A stretch of DNA of 64,000 bases from an uncultured Muribaculaceae bacterium (GTDB lineage: Bacteria > Bacteroidota > Bacteroidia > Bacteroidales > Muribaculaceae). Below the pieces are notes generated by a model, which searched no databases, was not told the origin of the DNA, and was given only the letters and a program-made list of their open reading frames with translations. Position 1 is the stretch's first letter; every line of letters begins with the position of its first letter. This document shows positions 33,451 through 42,639 of this stretch, piece after piece. Made by a program: the position numbers and the translations under genes. The stretch is from the NCBI GenBank assembly GCA_910578365.1, contig CAJTRC010000002.1:6696-70695 (forward strand). The letters are read 5' to 3'.

Positions 33451-35639
33451 CTACCAGCAGACGACGCCCCGACAACAACAGAAAAGCAGTATCAGCCCAG
33501 AGCCGCCGCAGCCACATTCTGGGCCGACTGGCCATGCTGTCGCTGGCCATTGTGTTCGTAGCAGGCACAATTGTGTTCATGCTGTTCAACACCACTGTCA
33601 TAAACGCCGGGGCATGGAACGCCAAAGCCGAGGCCACACTCAACGACACAATTGCCATAAAACCGAAACGAGGCGATATACTCGCATGCGACGGCAGCAT
33701 CCTGGCCACCAACCTCAACTACTACAACGTGCGCATGGACTTCCGAGCCGACCGCTTCATGATTGAGGCATACAGCAACGCCATAGACTCGCTGGCCGAC
33801 TCGCTCAGCCGCTACTTTCCGGTGCGTACTCGCGAGCAGTGGAAAACCAAACTCGAATATCCTCTGACCCTGACCCGCTCGAAACGCTCGCGCAGCTACC
33901 TGCTGCTGCGCCAGATTCCGTTCGACCAGGTTGAGCGCATACGCAACTTCCCATTCTTCAAGCGTAGCCGCAACCCCAACAAAACCGGACTCACCGCCGA
34001 GCCGGTGCTGGTGCGCCGATACCCATACGGCGAAATGGCCAAACTGAGCATAGGCCGCGTAGGCGAGGTGAAAGGCGGCGAAAAGCACGGCATTTCGGGC
34101 CTGGAGAGGGCTCTCGACTCGCTGCTGTACGGCAAACCCGGCAAAGCCACCAAGGTGATGTTCACCAACCGGGTGGCGCCCTGGACCGTAGAGCCGCAGC
34201 AGGACGGATACACCATACTGACCACTATCGACATTACCATGCAGGACATAATGGAGCATGAACTCGAAGAAATCCTGCGCGAAACCAATGCCGAATGGGG
34301 CACCGCCATACTGATGGAAGTGGCCACCGGCGACATCAAGGCCATATCCAACCTCGAACGCGACACAATACCCGGCACCGGACGCTACATCGAGGCAATG
34401 AACCGCGCCGTACAGGCCTACGAGCCGGGCTCGGTACTCAAGGCCGTGAGCATGGTGATTGCCCTGGAGGACGGCTTTGCCAACCTCAACCAGAGCTTTA
34501 CCACCGAACACGGCGGATATATGATTTCAAACTACCGTGTCCGCGACACCCACTTCTCGCCCACAAGCACCCTGAGCCTGATGGAGATAATACCCTACTC
34601 GTCGAACATCAGCTTTGCCAAACTCATGGTGCCGCAGTTCCGCAGCGACCTCAACAGCTACCGCGAGCGGGTTCGCAAGCTGGGCCTTATGGAGCGCTGG
34701 GGCACAGGCATAGCCGGCGAACGCCCGGCCTGGTTCCCCACCCTTGACCCCAAAGCCGGCGGCCTGGTGACTCTGGCCCAGCAGGCATTCGGCTACGGCT
34801 GCATGGTGCCCCCGCTGTACACCTGCGCCTTATATAACGCCATCGCCAACGACGGCAAATTTGTGAAGCCACGCCTGATGCAGGCTCTGCGTATGGCCGA
34901 CGGTACCGACTCGCTGCTGAAAGTGAGCTACGTGCGCGACAGCATCTGCTCGCCGGCCAATGCCCGAATAATACGTGAGATGCTCTACGGCGTAGTGAAC
35001 CTGAAGCCGGGCGGAACAGCCTGGCGCCTCAAAGGCAAGGACGACCCATTTAACTTCGCCGGCAAGACCGGCACTGCGAAGATTGCCCGCGAACGCGACC
35101 CGCGCCATCCCGAGATTCCGGTGGCCCCGGGGTACATACAAGGAGCCTACCGATTGTCGTTCTGCGGCTTCTTCCCCTACGAGAAGCCCAAATACACCCT
35201 CATGGTACTGGTGTCGCATCCAAAGCCCGGCTACGGCCCATGGAGCACCAGCGGACGTGTGTTCAAGAACATTGCCATGAAGATGTACTCTCGCGGCATG
35301 TTCGGAAATCCGTCGGACTTCCACGACAACGCGCCGGCCGAACCTTCGCCGGCCAACCTGTATGCTTTCGACGACGCCACTACAGGCGCCTCCGTGATAC
35401 AGAACTATGCCCCCGCAGCCAAAATCAGCCGCACCCCCGGCAAAACTGTGCGCGGCACCGTGCCCGACGTAGAGCACCTGGGGCTGCGCCAGGCCCTGGT
35501 AAAACTGGAGAAGGCCGGCTACAACGTGGCTTTCAACGGCCAGGGGTCAGTAGTATCACAGACTCCGGCAGCCGGCTCTCCCGCCCCGAAAGGCTCCAAA
35601 GTAACGCTTACTCTCAGCCAGAAAGCTCCTGGCCGATAA
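33447..35639 (+). CDS. ftsI: Division transpeptidase FtsI (PBP3-type) with PASTA domain
   Basis: FtsI crosslinks septal peptidoglycan together with FtsW. The 730-residue product has one anchor helix (about 28-50), the pedestal domain (about 55-270), and the transpeptidase domain with SxxK in EPGSVLKAVS (Ser near 330), SxN in YSSNISFAK, and KTG in AGKTGTAKI (near 539). A single C-terminal PASTA domain (about 665-728, VPDVEHLGLRQALVKLEKAG) follows a Ser/Pro linker. PASTA domains on FtsI are usual in Bacteroidetes. It sits between ftsL and murE, 22 bases before the latter. Confidence 0.95.
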   Translation: MTTSRRRPDNNRKAVSAQSRRSHILGRLAMLSLAIVFVAGTIVFMLFNTTVINAGAWNAKAEATLNDTIAIKPKRGDILACDGSILATNLNYYNVRMDFRADRFMIEAYSNAIDSLADSLSRYFPVRTREQWKTKLEYPLTLTRSKRSRSYLLLRQIPFDQVERIRNFPFFKRSRNPNKTGLTAEPVLVRRYPYGEMAKLSIGRVGEVKGGEKHGISGLERALDSLLYGKPGKATKVMFTNRVAPWTVEPQQDGYTILTTIDITMQDIMEHELEEILRETNAEWGTAILMEVATGDIKAISNLERDTIPGTGRYIEAMNRAVQAYEPGSVLKAVSMVIALEDGFANLNQSFTTEHGGYMISNYRVRDTHFSPTSTLSLMEIIPYSSNISFAKLMVPQFRSDLNSYRERVRKLGLMERWGTGIAGERPAWFPTLDPKAGGLVTLAQQAFGYGCMVPPLYTCALYNAIANDGKFVKPRLMQALRMADGTDSLLKVSYVRDSICSPANARIIREMLYGVVNLKPGGTAWRLKGKDDPFNFAGKTGTAKIARERDPRHPEIPVAPGYIQGAYRLSFCGFFPYEKPKYTLMVLVSHPKPGYGPWSTSGRVFKNIAMKMYSRGMFGNPSDFHDNAPAEPSPANLYAFDDATTGASVIQNYAPAAKISRTPGKTVRGTVPDVEHLGLRQALVKLEKAGYNVAFNGQGSVVSQTPAAGSPAPKGSKVTLTLSQKAPGR

Positions 35640-35661
35640 AAACATATTCATAACCAGCAAA

Positions 35662-37143
35662 ATGACCGAAGCATCACAAAATCTGCACGCTCTGCTCAAA
35701 GCAATCACCCCGGTAGAAATTGCCGGACCGCAGAACACCGATATAAGCCTGCTTACCGCCGATTCACGACTGGCAGCGCCGGGCACTATGTTCGTGGCCG
35801 TCCGCGGTGTAAACGTCGACGGACACCGCTTCATACCCGCGGCAGTGGCCGCAGGCGCCTCTGCCATAGTCTGCGAGGAATTCCCCGGCGAAATGCCCCG
35901 GAATGTCTGCTTTATCCGCGTGGCCGACTCGGCCCACGCTCTGGGCTGCCTGGCCTCGCAATGGTACGGCAACCCCAGCCGGAAGCTCACCCTGGTGGGC
36001 GTGACCGGCACCAACGGCAAAACCACCATTGCGACTCTGCTTTATGAAATGGCTCGCATGAGCGGCTGCAAAGCCGGACTGCTGTCAACCGTAAGCAACA
36101 TAGTCGATACCACCGTGTACGAGGCCGTGCAGACCACTCCCGACCCTCTGACCATACACCGTCTGCTGCACAATATGGTGGAGGCCGGCTGCACCTTCGC
36201 TGCAATGGAAGTAAGCAGCCATGCCGCACAGCAACGCCGAATTGCCGGTCTGCACTTCAAAGGCGGCATATTCACCAATCTCACCCGCGACCATCTCGAC
36301 TATCACAAAACCTTCGACGCATACCTCAAGGCTAAAAAGAGCTTCTTCGACGGCCTTGGCGACGACGCTTTCGCACTGGTGAACCTCGACGACAGCCACG
36401 GCACAGTGATGCTCCAGAACACCTGCGCCAGCAAAGCCGGCTACTCGATACAGCGCGATGCCGACTTCACCGCCCGCCCGCTGGAGGACCGCCTCGACGG
36501 CATGCTGCTGGAAATCGACGGCACCGAAGTGGAAACCATGTTTACTGGCCGTTTCAATGCCGGCAACCTGCTGGCCGTGTACGGAGCATGGCGCCTGCTG
36601 GGCCACGATAAGGATAGCACCTTACTGAACATGAGCCGTCTGCGCCCGGTGGCAGGCCGCTTCCAGACAGTGACCAACCCCGACCGCACCATCACCGGCG
36701 TGGTTGACTACGCCCACACCCCCGACGCGCTGATAAACGTACTCGACACTCTCCGCGAGGTATGCGGCTGCAAACGACACATTATTACCGTGTGCGGAGC
36801 CGGAGGCAACCGCGACCACGGCAAACGCCCCCTGATGGCCGAAGCTGCCGCACGACGCAGCGACCGCCTGATACTGACCTCCGACAATCCACGCAATGAA
36901 AACCCCGAGGCTATACTGGCCGACATGCGCGCCGGACTCGATGCCGACCAGGCTGCCCGCACCTTGAGCATATGCAACCGCCGCGAGGCAATACGCACCG
37001 CAGTGGCCCTGGCTCAGCCCGGCGATGTGATATTGGTGGCAGGCAAAGGCCACGAGGACTACCAGATAATAGGCGACAAGAAACACCACTTCAGCGACCT
37101 GGAAGAACTGCAGGCCGCATTTAAGAGCTTGTTTAATAACTAA
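35662..37143 (+). CDS. murE: UDP-MurNAc-tripeptide synthetase MurE (meso-DAP type)
   Basis: MurE adds the third stem-peptide residue. The 493-residue product has the ATP-binding GVTGTNGKTTIA (about residues 112-123), the carbamylated-lysine region, and the DNPRNE motif (about 413-418). The DNPR signature marks enzymes that add meso-diaminopimelate. The last six codons and the TAA stop (from 37124) lie within the left terminal repeat of element B, so the native C-terminus ended or was replaced at this junction. The protein otherwise appears complete. Confidence 0.96.
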   Translation: MTEASQNLHALLKAITPVEIAGPQNTDISLLTADSRLAAPGTMFVAVRGVNVDGHRFIPAAVAAGASAIVCEEFPGEMPRNVCFIRVADSAHALGCLASQWYGNPSRKLTLVGVTGTNGKTTIATLLYEMARMSGCKAGLLSTVSNIVDTTVYEAVQTTPDPLTIHRLLHNMVEAGCTFAAMEVSSHAAQQRRIAGLHFKGGIFTNLTRDHLDYHKTFDAYLKAKKSFFDGLGDDAFALVNLDDSHGTVMLQNTCASKAGYSIQRDADFTARPLEDRLDGMLLEIDGTEVETMFTGRFNAGNLLAVYGAWRLLGHDKDSTLLNMSRLRPVAGRFQTVTNPDRTITGVVDYAHTPDALINVLDTLREVCGCKRHIITVCGAGGNRDHGKRPLMAEAAARRSDRLILTSDNPRNENPEAILADMRAGLDADQAARTLSICNRREAIRTAVALAQPGDVILVAGKGHEDYQIIGDKKHHFSDLEELQAAFKSLFNN

Positions 37144-37444
37144 TGTTAACGTCGGGGTTGCATATTTTGAGATGGATTTCAGCCTGCGGACGAGGGAGCG
37201 TACTTGCAGTACGTGACCTCGACAAAGGATGAAATACGCTCAAAAGATGCAAAACCAAAGCTAACTTAAAAATTATATTCTATGAGTTTAAAATATTCAA
37301 AAAATTACCGGGCGTCGGCCACTCTTTGGCGCTTTTGCGATTGCTCTTCGGTCGAGTGGCTACGGCCACACTCCCTCATCTCAATCTCAAAATCACTCAA
37401 AGATTGACCGCCCCGGCGATAACATTAGTTTTTAAACAAGCTCT
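37124..37444. repeat. 321-base twin-hairpin element with terminal inverted repeats (copy B)
   Basis: The ends at 37124-37157 and 37411-37444 match as inverted repeats at about 31 of 34 positions and share AGAG---GTTTAATAA--AATGTTAA with copy A. Two long hairpins, 37158-37252 and 37310-37413, flank an AT-rich spacer. Core hairpins at 37196-37216 (GAG-CGTAC-TTGCA-GTACG-TGA) and 37351-37373 (inverted, stem GTGGC/GCCAC) resemble those in copy A with different but still pairing stems. It fills the murE-mraY gap and supplies the murE stop. Together with the heptamers that follow, it accounts for the 336-base gap from 37144 to 37479. Confidence 0.85.
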
Positions 37445-37472
37445 AACATTTAACATTCAACATTTAACATTG
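37445..37472 (+). repeat. AACATTY heptamer repeat before mraY
   Basis: Four tandem units, AACATTT, AACATTC, AACATTT and AACATTG, begin exactly where element B ends and stop seven bases before the mraY ATG. They resemble the repeat before sufC at 21836-21859. Confidence 0.85.
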
Positions 37473-37479
37473 AATATAA

Positions 37480-38730
37480 ATGCTTTATTCACTGTTTGAA
37501 TATCTAAGGGAATATCAGCTGCCCGGGTGGCGACTGATGGAATACATTACATTCCGCAGCGGTGCGGCATTTGTGCTGGCCATGCTCATGGCCATATTCG
37601 TGGGCCGCAGCATAATACACCGCCTGCAGAAAATGCAGATTGGCGAAATTGTGCGAAATCTCGACCTCGAAGGACAGGAGAAGAAAAAAGGCACACCCAC
37701 CATGGGCGGCATTATCATTATCCTGGCCATAATAGTGCCCTGCCTGCTGCTGGGCAAGCTCAACAACATTTACATGATTCTGATGCTGGTAAGCACGCTC
37801 TGGCTCGGAACCATTGGCTTTCTCGACGACTACCGCAAGTTCAAGTACCGCAACAAGGACGGCCTCAAGGGCAAGTACAAAATTGTGGGCCAGCTGGGCA
37901 TAGCCCTGATTGTGGCCTGCACCATGTACGCCTCGCCCGACATGACCATAGTGGAAAACCAGGAGATTGTCAACTCCAGCACACATAAGGTCGAAGATGT
38001 CGTGTACAGCGGCAACGACACCAAAGACCCCCAGACTACCCTGCCCTTTATAAAAAACAACAACTTCAACTACCAGTCGCTCACCGGCTGGATGGGTAAG
38101 TATGCCGAACCGGCCGCATGGGTGGTGTTCTTCATTTTCGTAATGTTCTTTGTTACCGCTACCAGCAATGGCGCCAACCTCAACGACGGCCTCGACGGCA
38201 TCTGCGCCGGTCTGTCGGCCATAATCGGCGTGGCCCTGCTGCTGATGGCATATCTGGGCTCGAACATCATATACTCGTCGTACCTTAATATAATGTATGT
38301 GCCGGGCAGCGAGGAACTGGTGGTGTATATGGCTGCGTTCATAGGTGCACTGGTGGGTTTTCTGTGGTACAACGCCTACCCGGCGCAGGTGTTTATGGGC
38401 GATACCGGCTCGCTGACCCTGGGCGGCATCATAGCCGTGTTCGCCATACTCATCCATAAGGAACTGTTGCTGCCCATACTATGCGCGCTGTTCTATATCG
38501 AAGACCTGTCGGTACTGCTTCAGGTAGCCTATTTCAAGGCCACCGGCGGCAAACGCATATTCAAGATGGCGCCTCTGCACCATCATTTTCAGAAACCCGG
38601 CGACGGCTCGTTCCAGGCTATGATTCAACGACCTATAGCGCCTATACCAGAGTCGAAAATCACACTCCGCTTCTGGATTATCGGCATTATTCTGGCCGCC
38701 ATTACATTTGTAACTCTTAAGATTCGATAA
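37480..38730 (+). CDS. mraY: Phospho-MurNAc-pentapeptide transferase MraY
   Basis: MraY attaches phospho-MurNAc-pentapeptide to undecaprenyl phosphate, forming lipid I. The 416-residue protein has about 10 helices and the family motifs KKGTPTMGG, FLDDYRKFKYRNKDGLKGKYK with the catalytic Asp pair, ATSNGANLNDGLDG, MGDTGSLTLGG, and the C-terminal APLHHHFQ. An insertion of about 60 residues (about 160-205, periplasmic, including VENQEIVNSSTHKVEDVVY) is typical of Bacteroidetes MraY. It is followed by murD after two bases. Confidence 0.97.
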   Translation: MLYSLFEYLREYQLPGWRLMEYITFRSGAAFVLAMLMAIFVGRSIIHRLQKMQIGEIVRNLDLEGQEKKKGTPTMGGIIIILAIIVPCLLLGKLNNIYMILMLVSTLWLGTIGFLDDYRKFKYRNKDGLKGKYKIVGQLGIALIVACTMYASPDMTIVENQEIVNSSTHKVEDVVYSGNDTKDPQTTLPFIKNNNFNYQSLTGWMGKYAEPAAWVVFFIFVMFFVTATSNGANLNDGLDGICAGLSAIIGVALLLMAYLGSNIIYSSYLNIMYVPGSEELVVYMAAFIGALVGFLWYNAYPAQVFMGDTGSLTLGGIIAVFAILIHKELLLPILCALFYIEDLSVLLQVAYFKATGGKRIFKMAPLHHHFQKPGDGSFQAMIQRPIAPIPESKITLRFWIIGIILAAITFVTLKIR

Positions 38731-38732
38731 CG

Positions 38733-40112
38733 ATGAATCACTCTGATAATCAAGCCCGCCGCCGCATAGTGGTGCTGGGAGGCGGCGAAAGCGGCACCGG
38801 AGCCGCCATTTTGGCCAATGACAAAGGCATGGACGTATGGCTGAGCGACTTTGGCAAGATAGCGCCCAAATACAAGGATATGCTCGACTCCGAAGGCATT
38901 GCCTGGGAAGAGGGCGGACACAGCATGGACCGCATCCTCGCAGCCGATGAGGTGGTGAAGTCGCCCGGAATCCCCGATTCGGCGCCGGTAATGAAGGCGA
39001 TACTGGGCAAAGGCATCCCGGTGATTTCCGAAATTGAATTCGCCGGACGTTACACCGATGCCAAGATGGTGTGTATTACCGGCTCCAACGGTAAAACCAC
39101 CACCACTCTGCTCACATACCACATACTCCGCGACGCAGGCCTCAATGTGGGCCTGGCCGGAAACGTGGGCCAAAGTCTGGCCCTGCAGGTGGCGCGCGAA
39201 CACCACGATGTGTACGTGATTGAACTTAGCTCGTTCCAGCTCGACAACATGTACGACTTCAAGGCCAACATTGCAGTGATTCTGAATATTACGCCCGACC
39301 ACCTCGACCGCTACGACTACAAGATGCAGAACTACGTCAACGCCAAGTTCCGTATTCTGCAGAACCTTACCCCCGGCGACGCCTTCATATACTGGAACGA
39401 CGACCCCGTGATTGCCGCCCAGCTCAAGCAGGTAAACACCGAGGCCGCCATGTACCCTTTCAGCGAAAAACCCGAGGAAGGCGACGCAGCATACGTCGAC
39501 GCCGAGGCCCGCATGATTATAAACACTCCGGGCACTTCGCTGTCGATGCCGCGGGCCGACCTATCGCTCCACGGGCTACACAACCTCTACAACTCCATGG
39601 CCGCCGGCATTTCGGCATGCCTGCTGAACATAAAGAACGACGATGTGCGCAAGGCCCTAAGCGACTTCAACAGCGTGGAACACCGCCTCGAACCGGTGGC
39701 GACCATCGACGGCGTGCGCTGGATAAACGACTCCAAGGCCACCAACGTGAACTCCTGCTGGTATGCCCTCGAAAGCATGAACACTCCTACCGTGCTGATA
39801 CTCGGCGGCAAGGACAAAGGCAACGACTACAGCGAGATTCTGCCGCTGGTACAGCAGAAGGTCAAGGCCATTGTGGCCATGGGTGTAGACAACACCAAGA
39901 TTATGGAATACTTCGGCGACAAAGGCCCGCAGCTGGTCGACACTCACTCGCTGCAGGAAGCCGTAGAGGCATGCAGCCGCCTCGCCGTCAAAGGCGACAC
40001 CGTGCTGCTGTCGCCCTGCTGCGCCAGCTTCGACCTGTTCAGCAGCTACGAAGACCGCGGACGAAAATTCAAAGCCGAAGTTCTCGGCCTAATGTCAAAT
40101 AACAAAGACTGA
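38733..40112 (+). CDS. murD: UDP-MurNAc-alanine D-glutamate ligase
   Basis: MurD adds D-glutamate to UDP-MurNAc-L-Ala in the cytoplasm. The 459-residue product has an N-terminal Rossmann domain (VVLGGGESGTGAAIL), the ATP-binding ITGSNGKTTTT (about residues 112-122), the Mur central motif ILNITPDHLDRY, and the C-terminal WINDSKATN and ILGGKDKGND motifs. All key elements are present. Confidence 0.96.
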   Translation: MNHSDNQARRRIVVLGGGESGTGAAILANDKGMDVWLSDFGKIAPKYKDMLDSEGIAWEEGGHSMDRILAADEVVKSPGIPDSAPVMKAILGKGIPVISEIEFAGRYTDAKMVCITGSNGKTTTTLLTYHILRDAGLNVGLAGNVGQSLALQVAREHHDVYVIELSSFQLDNMYDFKANIAVILNITPDHLDRYDYKMQNYVNAKFRILQNLTPGDAFIYWNDDPVIAAQLKQVNTEAAMYPFSEKPEEGDAAYVDAEARMIINTPGTSLSMPRADLSLHGLHNLYNSMAAGISACLLNIKNDDVRKALSDFNSVEHRLEPVATIDGVRWINDSKATNVNSCWYALESMNTPTVLILGGKDKGNDYSEILPLVQQKVKAIVAMGVDNTKIMEYFGDKGPQLVDTHSLQEAVEACSRLAVKGDTVLLSPCCASFDLFSSYEDRGRKFKAEVLGLMSNNKD

Positions 40113-40119
40113 ATGTCAG

Positions 40120-41478
40120 ATGCCAGAAACCGACACTATTCTTAATCGCGCCATGTCCGATGCGGCCGAAGCACCGGCGGCGTCGGCCAAGGCTGACTAT
40201 GAGGCTTTGGCGGAGCCGAACAAAAAACGCACCGACCGCTACATCTGGGGCATTTACCTGTTGCTGCTGCTGGTTTCGCTCGTGGAGCTGTTCAGCGCAT
40301 CGAGCCAGGAAATCACAGCCGACAACATCTACGGCCCCATTATCCGCCATGCCCAGTTTCTGGGCATAGGCCTGCTGATAATGCTGGGTCTGCAGCGGCT
40401 GCACTACCGCTGGATTTACTTTTGCACACCGGCCTTTGTTGTGGCCAGTATCGGTGCCATGGTGCTGGTGCTGCTGGTGGGTGTGAATATCAACGGTGCC
40501 CGGCGAGGCCTGGGCATAGGCTCCTTTGTGGTGCTTCCGGCCGAGTTCATAAAGCTGGCGGCGGCCTTGGGCATGGCCTGGATTCTGGCCCGTAACCAGC
40601 TTAAGAAGTGCAACGACGTAAGCACTCGCGGTGTGGCATACTGCCTGGCCCTGGTTGGGGTATGCTGCGCTCTGCTGTTCTCGCACGGCCTTACAAACAC
40701 CCTGCTGATTGTGGCCATAAGCCTGAGCATGATGGTGGTAGGCGGCGTGAGCATGAAAAAAATCGGTATCGTTTTCCTCTGCTTCACTCTGGCAGGCGGC
40801 GGTGCCGTGCTATATAAACTGGCCGGACGAAACGATAAAGTCACAGAGCAGGCCGTGCGCATAGCCGAACTCAACAAGGAAGAAGTGAAAGCTTCGTCCG
40901 GCAACCGCTCCGATACCTGGATAGGCCGTCTGGAACGACACTTCAGGCTTGCCAAATACGAAGACCCCATAAACAACCTCAACAAGCAGGAACAGTTCTC
41001 GTATATGGCCCAGGCTCATGGCGGCCTGTTTGGCGTAGGCCCCGGCAACTCCCGAGAAAACGCGCGCCTGCCCCTGGCTTTCTCCGACTATATCTATGCC
41101 ATAGTCATCGAGGAGTGCGGCATGGTCACCGGGGTGGTGGTGCTGCTGCTTTACCTGCTTCTGCTGGCCCGCGCCGGCAGCATTGCCGTGCGCTTCAAAC
41201 AGACCTTCCCCTGTCTGCTGGTAATTGGCTGCGCGCTGTACATAGTCTATCAGGCCCTGTTCCACATGGCCATTGTGTCGGGCGTATTTCCGGTTTCCGG
41301 CCAGCCCCTGCCTCTGATCAGCAAGGGCGGCACCTCAATTATAGTCACCTCGATAGCCTTGGGCATAATGCTGTCGGTAAGCCGGCACGCTGCCGTAAAG
41401 GGCGACAAAGAGGCCATACGGGCCGAAATGAAAGTTCTGCCCGAAAATCTTCACAGTGATAATCCATCGCAACTCTGA
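40120..41478 (+). CDS. ftsW: Septal peptidoglycan polymerase FtsW (SEDS family)
   Basis: FtsW polymerises glycan strands at the septum with FtsI. The 452-residue protein has a cytoplasmic N-terminus of about 45 residues and about 10 helices. SEDS hallmarks are LPAEFIKLAAALGMAW, HGGLFGVGPGNSRENARLP (the extracytoplasmic loop with the conserved catalytic region), and VSGVFPVSGQPLPLISKGGT. It lies seven bases after murD. The start at 40120 gives an Ala/Glu-rich N-terminus; no better start is evident. Confidence 0.95.
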   Translation: MPETDTILNRAMSDAAEAPAASAKADYEALAEPNKKRTDRYIWGIYLLLLLVSLVELFSASSQEITADNIYGPIIRHAQFLGIGLLIMLGLQRLHYRWIYFCTPAFVVASIGAMVLVLLVGVNINGARRGLGIGSFVVLPAEFIKLAAALGMAWILARNQLKKCNDVSTRGVAYCLALVGVCCALLFSHGLTNTLLIVAISLSMMVVGGVSMKKIGIVFLCFTLAGGGAVLYKLAGRNDKVTEQAVRIAELNKEEVKASSGNRSDTWIGRLERHFRLAKYEDPINNLNKQEQFSYMAQAHGGLFGVGPGNSRENARLPLAFSDYIYAIVIEECGMVTGVVVLLLYLLLLARAGSIAVRFKQTFPCLLVIGCALYIVYQALFHMAIVSGVFPVSGQPLPLISKGGTSIIVTSIALGIMLSVSRHAAVKGDKEAIRAEMKVLPENLHSDNPSQL

Positions 41479-41486
41479 TTTTGCAA

Positions 41487-42593
41487 ATGAACGAACTTAA
41501 AAAAGTGATAATAAGCGGCGGCGGTACCGGCGGACACATATTCCCGGCGGTGTCGATTGCCAATGCCCTGCGCAAGCGTTTCCCTGACATCGACATTTTG
41601 TTTGTCGGAGCCAAAGGACGCATGGAAATGGAGCGGGTGCCCAAAGCCGGATATCCTATTGTGGGTCTGCCGGTAAGCGGCTTCGACCGCAAGAACCTGC
41701 TGCGCAACTTCAAGGTACTGCTGCGCCTGTGGAAGAGCATTCGCCAGGCCAAATCGGTTATCAAATCGTTCAAGCCGCAGGTGGCTGTGGGTGTGGGCGG
41801 ATATGCCTCGGGGCCCACTCTGAAAGCCGCCCAGAAGAAAGGCATACCCACCGTACTGCAGGAACAGAACTCATACCCGGGCGTAACCAACAAGATGCTT
41901 GGCAAGAACGCCCGCGTGATATGCACCGCCTACGAAGATGCCGGCCGCTTCTTTCCCGAAGGTAAAGTAGTGCTTACCGGCAATCCGGTACGCGCGGCCC
42001 TGCTCGACGTAGACCTCACTCAGGCCGAGGCCAAAAGCAAGCTGGGCTTCGACCCCACCGGGCCGCTGGTGCTGGTAGTCGGAGGCAGTCTGGGCGCACG
42101 CACCATCAACCGCAGCATGGCCGCCGGACTGCAGCAGTTTGTCGACAACGGCATACAGCTGCTGTGGCAGACCGGCAAAGCATACGAGAACGAAATTCCG
42201 GCTGCCCTCAATGGCATGCCCGGCAGCATAAAAGCCACTCCTTTTATCGACGACATGGGCCTGGCTTATCGCGCCGCCGATCTGGTGGTGGCACGGGCCG
42301 GGGCAGGCACCATCAGCGAGCTTCAGCTTCTTGGCAAAGCCGTACTGCTGGTACCCTCACCCAACGTGGCCGAGGACCATCAGCGCAAAAATGCCCAGGC
42401 TTTGGTGAACCATCAGGCCGCAGAAATGGTTCTTGATGCCGATGCTCCGGCTCGCCTTACCGCCGAGGCTATAGCTCTGGTAAAGCAGCCGCAGCGCCTC
42501 AAGGCCATGAGCGATGCAATATCGGCGATGGCCCTGCGCGACAGCGCCGACAAGATTGTGGACGAAATTCTAAAAGCCGTCGCGGAGGCCTGA
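41487..42593 (+). CDS. murG: Lipid II synthase MurG
   Basis: MurG transfers GlcNAc from UDP-GlcNAc to lipid I, giving lipid II. The 368-residue product has the N-terminal glycine-rich SGGGTGGHIFPAVSIANAL, the second domain GGSLGARTINR, and the sugar-nucleotide motif LVVARAGAGTISEL with LVPSPNVAEDHQRKNAQAL. The ATG at 41487 is preferred; an in-frame TTG two codons earlier is possible. It follows ftsW by eight bases. Confidence 0.96.
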   Translation: MNELKKVIISGGGTGGHIFPAVSIANALRKRFPDIDILFVGAKGRMEMERVPKAGYPIVGLPVSGFDRKNLLRNFKVLLRLWKSIRQAKSVIKSFKPQVAVGVGGYASGPTLKAAQKKGIPTVLQEQNSYPGVTNKMLGKNARVICTAYEDAGRFFPEGKVVLTGNPVRAALLDVDLTQAEAKSKLGFDPTGPLVLVVGGSLGARTINRSMAAGLQQFVDNGIQLLWQTGKAYENEIPAALNGMPGSIKATPFIDDMGLAYRAADLVVARAGAGTISELQLLGKAVLLVPSPNVAEDHQRKNAQALVNHQAAEMVLDADAPARLTAEAIALVKQPQRLKAMSDAISAMALRDSADKIVDEILKAVAEA

Positions 42594-42639
42594 AGCGCCA
42601 TTGACTACGCAATACAAGCAAGCAAACCAACCAAACGCA

